From the NCBI GenBank assembly GCA_965644295.1, contig CBFFRP010000542.1, positions 1-36,810 of the forward strand: DNA of 36,810 nt. Direction: 5' to 3'. The position numbers and the translations under genes are program-made. Of this stretch, positions 30,154 through 36,810 are shown piece by piece. Each line of letters opens with the position of its first letter. Within the stretch, counting starts at the first letter, position 1. The notes beneath the pieces are model-generated. The model was not told the DNA's origin and made no database searches. It saw nothing but the letters and a program-made list of their open reading frames with translations. The DNA comes from Paraphysomonas bandaiensis. Its lineage: Eukaryota; Chrysophyceae.

Positions 30154-33100
30154 CTACTCCTGAATAATGTTGGGATAAGCCGCAGCGAGCGACGCATCAA
30201 CCAAAATCATGCGAGCAGGGTCAAAATCCTTCTGGGACCCCCAACAATAGACCAAATAGTTGTCGAAGGCATAGTTGGAACCGTTGAGATTAAAACGGGC
30301 GCTAATCTTGCGTTTGGAATTCTTGTGATACCAATGGGTGTACGTGAATTCCATGACATACGCGGCCGTGGCATAATCCGGTAAACCAAGACTCTCGTAC
30401 CACAGGTCACCGTAGAACCTGAGATCAACATAGACAGTATCTCCAACCGACACTGTTGTGATATTCTCTTTCCTCATTGAAGAAATAAAACGCTTCGCAG
30501 TAAACGAGTCGTATGCGAGGTGCCGCAAGTAAGGCCTAGACTCACAAAAATCGTAATATGCCTCACACTGAATATCCGGTGTCCATGGAATGTCCAAGAT
30601 ATCGCCGTCCGCATACTTCACCTTGAAGACCATCGTAGATTTGGTTCGTGAATCTCCCGTATATGAAAGAATCTCCTCCACCTTAAATTGTTCATGGTCT
30701 CGCATCGCCGCTTCAATAGCCGATTCCTTATCTCCGAAAAATGGCTCAAGATCAGAGACAGAGTATTCCCGAATTCCCCCGGTAAGAATATTACGAATTT
30801 GAACATCGTTCTTGTATTGTCGCACCACTTCGAAAGGACCCTTCATCCTCGAGGATAATTTCGGATGTGGTTTAGCACCAGCGTCGAACATAACAAAATC
30901 GCCTGGACAATACTGGTTTTGTTTGGCAGGATCCAAACCCGCTTCCGCTCGTTTCTCAACTAGAGACTTCTGGTAGTCTGCTGATATCTGGCGAACTAGA
31001 GCTAAGTAATCGTTCAGCCTTTTCAACAGCTGATGAGACGGATCATTGTCTCTCCCCTGGGCAGCCAAAAGATTCTTATAGATAGAATCCTGGGACCCAA
31101 ACGTCAGTTCGAATGCAGAATACCCCGTCTCACTACTCTCGTGGGTATTCAGAATGAACATGATAGTGGCAAGTAACAGTTCGTCCTCCAAAACAGCATC
31201 CGCCTCAATTCGCTTGTCAAAACAAATAGCACGGATGTGACGAACCACTTCCTTAATAATACGCTCACACCCATTGACATGCCTGTTGGCGATACTAAAA
31301 ACATGACGGAGTCCTGACAACTTAACCAGCTCTGCGAAAAGCTCTGATTTGAGATCCGGACCCATATCTGATATAATCATATCCGTGAGCCCGTATGTAC
31401 ACCAGCACTTCCATACTGCTGTAGCCAAATTGATAGCCGTCATTCCTTTCACCGCATATAGGTACACCAATTTCGTAAACAAATTAACCATGACCACAAT
31501 ATGCGTGTAACCAGATTTAGAAACAGGTGTAATAGCAACCGCGTCAATTCCCAAAGCACTCCTGGAATGAGGCGGTTTTAAATGTCTAGTGATAGGAATC
31601 AATCGCTGCTTCAGCTCTCGCCTATTCTTCTGACAGTTGATACATTCGTCCACGAAGTCTGCAACCACCTTGAAAGGCACGCCGTGTCCCGGAAATTGCC
31701 TACACAGACGTTTCCACGTCTCTTTCGCACCCCAGTGTCCTGCTTGCGCGTTGTGAACCTCTTTGATAGCCTGATAATAATCTATCCTCTGTACCTCCGT
31801 AGGCGGCGCGATCTCTTGAACGTCGTCCTCAAAATCGTCTTTTTCAAAGATGTTATGCAGTGTCACGAAGTTCACTTCATCTGAGTCGAAATCGTCACTT
31901 TCGTCCACAAATCCGGACAAATACAGCAATCTTGACAAGCAATCCGCAACCACATTGTTCTTCCCTGGGATATGACGAATCAAAAAGTCAAAATCCTGCA
32001 AATAAATTCTCCATCGAATTATCTTCGCAACTTCTGATGCCTCCATCCACACAAGGTTGTTGTGGTCCGTCTCGATTGTAAATTTCTTTCCTCTCAGATA
32101 AAACGAAAATTTCTTGACTGAATAGAATATACCAAAACCCTCCTTCTCAATAGTACACCACTTCAAGGCTTGCTCTGACAATTTCTTGGAACAGATAGCA
32201 ATAGTTTGCTGTTGAATCGGACTAGACCCAGTTCCCTCAACAGTCTGGAAAAGAATGCCTGCCACTCCATAGTCACTAGCATCTGTCCTAAGTGTCCACT
32301 CAAGATCATAATTCGGATAAAACAAAGCACAAGACTGTTGCAAACCACTCTTATAGTTTTCAAACTCCTGCCTATAATCGTGCTGCCATGTCGTTTCTTC
32401 CCAATTAAAACTACTCTTAGTCATATCCGTAAGATGTTTAACCAAATCTGAGTAATTCTGAACAAATGGAGCAAAGAATACTCCCAGACCCAACAAAGAT
32501 CTAATCTTCTTACATCTATTTCCATTCTCTGGAAAAGGAATCTTCAATAAAGCCTCTTTCCTATCGTCCGTGAGCTCGAAACTATTGTGCCTTACCAAAT
32601 AGCCAAAAAACTTGATCTCCCTAAATCCTAACCAGGTCTTTGCAAATTTCAACACAACTCCATGTTCAATGCATCTATCCAGGAAAATCTCCAGCTTCTT
32701 ATACGCATCATCAAAATCATGTGCCAATAACAGAACATTATCAAATATACACAGCGCCCATTCCAGATCTCCAAACAATTTGACTACCGCTTCTTGCAAC
32801 ACACTAATCCCTGGAGACACTCCCTCCGGAAGGAATAAAGGCTGAAATTGGCCCCACGGTGTTTGAACTGACAATTTTTCAGATGTGTTCTCATGCAACC
32901 TGATCTGATGGAACGCATTCGTGAGGTCAATGTCCATAAATATCTTATAGCCAATAATACGATCCAACTCATGTCTTACATTAGGAACTGTATAGTGTGG
33001 ACTTGGAATGTACTTGTTGATTTGCACGTAATCCCCACAAATCCTAATAAAAGGTTTCGTGGCTTTTGGCGCGATCACCAAACAAGAAGCCCACGGCGAC

Positions 33101-34092
33101 CTACTAGGAACATAGATGTAACCACACAGTCTCCTAAACTCCTTCTCCGCATCCTCATATAATCTAGGATTTACGGGTCTTGCCTTCGGCTTGATCCTAG
33201 GAGGCAAATTCTCAGCGAACTTGATGTTCAACGGATCCACTCCTTTTATACCTTCCCACCGCTCTGGAACAAATACCTCTACTCCCTTAGTCCTCAATAA
33301 CTCCAGCACCGGTCGCGCTGCTGAGAACTCTGGAGACACGTGCTCACCAAACATATCCTCGAACTCGCTCAAAGCTTCCTCTCTAGTCTTTCCAAGAAAA
33401 CTTGAGGCAAATCCGAACTGCGAAGGGTCCGGAACATCCAATTCTTCAGGTGCTACCTCCCTACTACTGTCACACCACGGCTGCAATAATTCTTCAACCG
33501 CATTCAACAACAAATCATCCTCGGTAACATCGTCCTCACGCCTTTTAATAAAACTTACTTCTGATTCAATTCGTTCAATAGTCCTTCCTTTAAGCATAAA
33601 TAGAAAATAATCCCATAGATCCTTAACGATAGCCGGAAGTCCAATAATAATATCGTTGCTACCCATATCAGCAACAATGAAATCCCCGTCATATATCACG
33701 AACTCTCCCTTGGAGTCTTCTCTCTCAAACCTCAATTTTAATTTCACTACAAAACTACACTTCATTCTCGACGTTTTATCGGCAAATCCTATAACTGTTT
33801 CTTTTTTTATGACTTTGTTTTCACACACATGATTTCTAAACGTCTCAAACAAATCCTTGGAAATGAAGTTAGATGTTAGGGCTCCAGTGTCGAACAATAT
33901 TCCACGCACAGATATTATATAGTTATCATCACATACAATGCTTCCCCCAGAATGAGCCAATGTCAAGTCTTTTCGTTCTCGCGTATTACAGACATTCATC
34001 AAATTTCTGAGGAAAACTCGACTAACAGTCTCAGGATCATTCAAACCGTACAATATTTCTTCGTGATCCTGCGAACCATTAGCCTCGCACAT
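30154..34092 (-). CDS. pol: Pol polyprotein of element C: protease, RT, RNase H, integrase, chromodomain-like tail
   Basis: 1312 residues from ATG 34092; the upstream TGA, one CAA codon and this ATG are in the gag frame. Protease: D68-T-G70 and NDIIIGLP (146-153). RT (about 300-520): D387/D389 in the MDIDLTNAFHQI segment, then I-F-D450-N452-type motif (residues 449-452, I-F-D-N) in place of Y-x-D-D. RNase H: D603, TDHNNLVW near 675. Integrase: H779, H785, C816, C819, then D849, D908, E942. A chromodomain-like strand segment (about 1136-1196) follows, then about 100 residues with GDTVYVD and THWYHK that match element B but no family I know. The frame has no breaks, so this copy may be active, if the Asn in the RT site is tolerated. 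Confidence 0.93.
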   Translation of the reverse strand: MCEANGSQDHEEILYGLNDPETVSRVFLRNLMNVCNTRERKDLTLAHSGGSIVCDDNYIISVRGILFDTGALTSNFISKDLFETFRNHVCENKVIKKETVIGFADKTSRMKCSFVVKLKLRFEREDSKGEFVIYDGDFIVADMGSNDIIIGLPAIVKDLWDYFLFMLKGRTIERIESEVSFIKRREDDVTEDDLLLNAVEELLQPWCDSSREVAPEELDVPDPSQFGFASSFLGKTREEALSEFEDMFGEHVSPEFSAARPVLELLRTKGVEVFVPERWEGIKGVDPLNIKFAENLPPRIKPKARPVNPRLYEDAEKEFRRLCGYIYVPSRSPWASCLVIAPKATKPFIRICGDYVQINKYIPSPHYTVPNVRHELDRIIGYKIFMDIDLTNAFHQIRLHENTSEKLSVQTPWGQFQPLFLPEGVSPGISVLQEAVVKLFGDLEWALCIFDNVLLLAHDFDDAYKKLEIFLDRCIEHGVVLKFAKTWLGFREIKFFGYLVRHNSFELTDDRKEALLKIPFPENGNRCKKIRSLLGLGVFFAPFVQNYSDLVKHLTDMTKSSFNWEETTWQHDYRQEFENYKSGLQQSCALFYPNYDLEWTLRTDASDYGVAGILFQTVEGTGSSPIQQQTIAICSKKLSEQALKWCTIEKEGFGIFYSVKKFSFYLRGKKFTIETDHNNLVWMEASEVAKIIRWRIYLQDFDFLIRHIPGKNNVVADCLSRLLYLSGFVDESDDFDSDEVNFVTLHNIFEKDDFEDDVQEIAPPTEVQRIDYYQAIKEVHNAQAGHWGAKETWKRLCRQFPGHGVPFKVVADFVDECINCQKNRRELKQRLIPITRHLKPPHSRSALGIDAVAITPVSKSGYTHIVVMVNLFTKLVYLYAVKGMTAINLATAVWKCWCTYGLTDMIISDMGPDLKSELFAELVKLSGLRHVFSIANRHVNGCERIIKEVVRHIRAICFDKRIEADAVLEDELLLATIMFILNTHESSETGYSAFELTFGSQDSIYKNLLAAQGRDNDPSHQLLKRLNDYLALVRQISADYQKSLVEKRAEAGLDPAKQNQYCPGDFVMFDAGAKPHPKLSSRMKGPFEVVRQYKNDVQIRNILTGGIREYSVSDLEPFFGDKESAIEAAMRDHEQFKVEEILSYTGDSRTKSTMVFKVKYADGDILDIPWTPDIQCEAYYDFCESRPYLRHLAYDSFTAKRFISSMRKENITTVSVGDTVYVDLRFYGDLWYESLGLPDYATAAYVMEFTYTHWYHKNSKRKISARFNLNGSNYAFDNYLVYCWGSQKDFDPARMILVDASLAAAYPNIIQE

Positions 34093-34095
34093 TTG

Positions 34096-35565
34096 TCAAG
34101 TCACTCCACCAGGCCTCGGCAAAATCTTTCGCGGCCCTTTGGAATCATCTGCCATCATCTGAGACAGCTTCTTCATCATCCATTTCCGGGTTTCCGTTGC
34201 AACTGCTCCATTATGACCCTGGACATGCTTACATTCCTTCCCTTTGTAGCAGTTCCCATACAACGCATACGCAACGCAACCACGGGTTGGATTAACAGTC
34301 TTCTCTAGGTTCATCACCTGTTCTATAGCTTCCTTATCAGACTCTGGTTCGCCGAGCAACATCTCCTCAACCTCATTCTCGAAATCATCATCTGACATCC
34401 CGTCATCCTTGACCACAACTATCGGGTCAACCTCCTTGTCATCTAAATCACTGTAGAAATCATCCTCAACTCGGTCCGCAAACTGCACGTTGTTTAAAGA
34501 TTTCGGTTTCTCCTTTGCAACGTATCCATTGTCCCGATTCCTCGAACTCCTTTGAATTTGCTTCCTACTGAAATCGGACCCTTCATAAGGCACCAATCTG
34601 ATGTTCTTGGACGCCTCATAATGCTCACTCGCCTTGGAAACGTATGTATCCAGAAACTCTTCAACATTACCATAATTAGTATCCGTCACCCTTGGAATCT
34701 CAGCCAGAACTCGTTTGTTGTAAGACTCGTCGATCAACTCCAAAAATACTTGAGCCGATCCAAACTCTTTTCCTCCAACCGGCGGACACTTAGTACTATT
34801 GGCCTCCATCATGATAGTAAACGTACGCATAAAAATACTCTTTCGCTTCAAAATCTCTTGAAAAAACAGCTCATGTGTATTCGGCCGCACTGATTTCCAA
34901 TCCAGTGGCTTAAAATATCTCAGCGCGTATCGCAAAGTCTCAATGAACTCAACTTTGGACAACACCTTGGTCTCCTTAGCCATCATCTCACAGAATTTCT
35001 GAGCACTCAACTTAACAAACATTTTATCCGTCAAGCTATTGTTGAACATAAGCAGGTTCCGAACACGCCTGCTAACTATCTGGGCTGGCTCAAGCTTAAT
35101 CCCATTGATCTGTTCATATTCAAACCATTGGATGATAAACTTTGTAAAATCACTAAGCTCCATCGAATCCAGAAAAATATGCTTATGGGATGGCTTTTCA
35201 ACATTGATGATGACATGCTTTGGAACCTCCATTCCCTCTGAAGACTCAGCCTCCCTCATGAATACAGATGTCCTTCGCTCTTTCTTCTTGCCTTTGTCGT
35301 CGGCAGCCCTGCCACTCTCTCTGGTATGTCCCTGCTGCTCTTCACGCTGGTCACGGATGGCCTCATCTACTTCCTTCTGAGCTTCCTCCAGCTCATTAAC
35401 TAAAACTTCTTCATTAATAGACATTCTGGACTCCAGATTATCTACCCTACTGGCAGTTGCTACACACAACTTAGTGACGTTCTCCAAATTGAGAGCAATT
35501 CCCCGTAACATTTCCTTAACTTCATCTAACTCAGATGAACCAACAGGACCCTCCGAATCAGACAT
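34096..35565 (-). CDS. gag: Gag-like protein of element C, with CCCH-type finger
   Basis: 489 residues from ATG 35565. An N-terminal coiled coil (about 10-50) is followed by a basic/acidic linker and a helical core aligned by eye with element A Gag (E-T-K-V, L-D-W, F-Q-E-I, F-M-R-T-F-T-I-M). Near the C-terminus is C-V-A-Y-A-L-Y-G-N-C-Y-K-G-K-E-C-K-H-V-Q-G-H: C-X8-C-X5-C followed by His, a CCCH-type pattern rather than a CCHC knuckle. It would package RNA and form particles. It stops at TGA 34098-34096, and pol continues in the same frame, so Gag-Pol may arise by stop readthrough or pol by reinitiation. Upstream leader: 35566-35862. Confidence 0.85.
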   Translation of the reverse strand: MSDSEGPVGSSELDEVKEMLRGIALNLENVTKLCVATASRVDNLESRMSINEEVLVNELEEAQKEVDEAIRDQREEQQGHTRESGRAADDKGKKKERRTSVFMREAESSEGMEVPKHVIINVEKPSHKHIFLDSMELSDFTKFIIQWFEYEQINGIKLEPAQIVSRRVRNLLMFNNSLTDKMFVKLSAQKFCEMMAKETKVLSKVEFIETLRYALRYFKPLDWKSVRPNTHELFFQEILKRKSIFMRTFTIMMEANSTKCPPVGGKEFGSAQVFLELIDESYNKRVLAEIPRVTDTNYGNVEEFLDTYVSKASEHYEASKNIRLVPYEGSDFSRKQIQRSSRNRDNGYVAKEKPKSLNNVQFADRVEDDFYSDLDDKEVDPIVVVKDDGMSDDDFENEVEEMLLGEPESDKEAIEQVMNLEKTVNPTRGCVAYALYGNCYKGKECKHVQGHNGAVATETRKWMMKKLSQMMADDSKGPRKILPRPGGVT

Positions 35566-35862
35566 TTCGATATATATCTATAAACTACAATAATGATATC
35601 TTCACTTACGTGTTTTACCGTAAGTAAATTTACTATGAACAACTCAGGTCTTGCAACCTAAGATCACTGAAAAGATATGAAATGGTTGTTTATCGAAACA
35701 ACAAAACAGAAAGCTATAATAATAACTCTTTAAGAAACCAACAGCCAGAAACACAAGCTCCCCTGTATCCTGCAATCTAAAGCTCCCAATAGACAGATCA
35801 GTCAACCAACTATGTTAATTTCATAGAGAATTATTATTAAAACTAAAGTTACAAGCGAAACA
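35566..35862 (-). other. Element C leader
   Basis: 297 bp between the 5' LTR and gag. On the minus strand it starts TGTTTCGCTTGTAAC, with no TGG start, so the minus-strand primer is not obvious. Confidence 0.6.
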
Positions 35863-36810
35863 AAAGACAGACCCCCAGTCTAAAGACTCCTCCTCATACA
35901 CAGGACATTGAATGCATCCACAACCGTACAATATGCTCATACATGTACTACACTACATACGATTCATATCCTACATCGTTTATAGTCAAAAACGCCCTGA
36001 AATACGCCTAAATAGGTCCTTTCCAAAAACCTCCGATTTTTGAGTCCCAAAACCCCAAAAATCCCCAATTTTTTGAGAATTGCAGAAAATCGCCGATTTT
36101 CGAGCCACAAACACCCAAAATGACAATATTCGAATCCACAAAAATTGCAAGCACATTTCATGACAACGTGAAATACACAATCGCCAACTCATGCATAATA
36201 CCGACAAAATGCAATCGGGTTCAAAAGCTTACAACCGAACGGTTAAATATCATTTCCTTGCAAGAGTGTGTACTTTAGACTGGACCATACAAATACACTC
36301 ATATTCAGATCACTAACATGCCCATGACACCTCTGCATCTGCGTCCAATGGCACCTTACGAATTCCTCCCCATTCCGGAGAAAATCAACGGTGTATGGCA
36401 ATGGAGGAATATTCGTATATCAGAATCCAGAACAATGATCAAGCACATAGAGCTGTTCAAAACCATCAGAAAGCTTCTCATAATGATGGGTGGACTACGA
36501 ATATCGCACATGCGGTACCAATCAATGCTTCCTGACCCAAAACGCTATGACACCGACTACCGTATGGATATAGGCGTAAACCGACGGGTAGCAATCGCGT
36601 AGATCAAAGAAAACGTGTGTTCGAGGGTAAATCCTAGTTGTCTGTCGTCTTGCCCTCGTAATAATAATCTGTATCTCTTGTTGTCACCAATCTTATACAA
36701 AACAAGCTACATATACCCTACATATTATGTTATCATATCGTTATTGCATTAATATAGTTATCAATATTATTATGATGATGTCATTAAACGTGTTAAAGGG
36801 TGTTATAAAA
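35863..36810 (-). repeat. Element C 5' LTR, incomplete at window end
   Basis: 948 bp visible, identical by eye to 29161-30108. It carries the same 94-codon antisense ORF at 36318-36602. Confidence 0.95.

Larger units (their letters stand above)
29161..36810 (-). mobile_element. Ty3/gypsy-like element C, apparently intact, upstream LTR cut by window end
   Basis: Direct repeats at 29161-30123 and 35863-36810 (offset 6702, identical as far as visible) enclose gag and pol in full. Expected total length is about 7.66 kb, so only about 15 bp of the right LTR lie beyond the window. Target duplications cannot be checked. Gag, protease, RT, RNase H and integrase frames are all open. Confidence 0.95.

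Noticed and set aside
30154-35565. Element C as an endogenous retrovirus with an envelope gene
   Set aside because: Only gag and pol are present. Pol ends 11 nt before the polypurine tract, and no signal peptide or membrane protein ORF exists.

Overview
This is eukaryotic nuclear DNA. Conserved genes are split by very short GT-AG introns (45-73 nt, with one of 295 nt), and most of the rest is retrotransposon. The GGPP synthase and ribosomal protein eL20 genes read as opisthokont. Intron size, a CTAAC-type branch site (around 25211) and the wording of the GGPP synthase suggest an early-diverging fungus, but an early-branching holozoan (for example a sponge) is not excluded. No taxon can be fixed by eye.

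Layout. 1-3207: 5' part of a Ty3/gypsy-like element A (+), with leader, gag with a CCCH finger, and protease, cut off before reverse transcriptase. 3757-4045: tail of a non-LTR element (+). 4471-6609: host gene island, a GGPP synthase gene (-, five exons including a 15-nt microexon) diverging from an eL20/RPL18A gene (+, four exons) across 249 bp. 6610-9944: gene-poor DNA with an old copia-type LTR fragment, a 16-unit 28-bp minisatellite, two clusters of CCTAGTCA and a broken chromodomain fragment. 9945-22951: a copia element (-) with identical 320-bp LTRs and 5-bp target duplications. It is split inside its integrase by a Ty3/gypsy-like element B (+, 13111-20598) with identical 1144-bp LTRs. 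24555-26058: host gene for a RING and coiled-coil protein (+, six exons). 26290-29050: a decayed, 5'-truncated non-LTR element (-) containing an inverted piece of itself. 29161-36810: a nearly complete Ty3/gypsy-like element C (-) with intact gag and pol; its upstream LTR runs off the window end about 15 bp short.

The most unusual material is in elements A, B and C, which belong to one distinctive clade. Their Gag carries a CCCH finger (A and C) instead of the usual CCHC knuckle. Gag and protease/pol share one reading frame, separated by a single TGA in both A and C. Both surviving reverse transcriptase active sites (B and C) read F-D-N where Y-x-D-D is expected. Both pol proteins end in a chromodomain-like segment followed by a conserved domain of about 100 residues that I do not recognise. 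B has identical LTRs yet has lost most of gag, protease and half of RT, so it was probably mobilised in trans.

Order of events from nesting: chromodomain-bearing repeat (old), then copia, then gypsy B inside copia. LTR identity in copia, B and C indicates recent activity.
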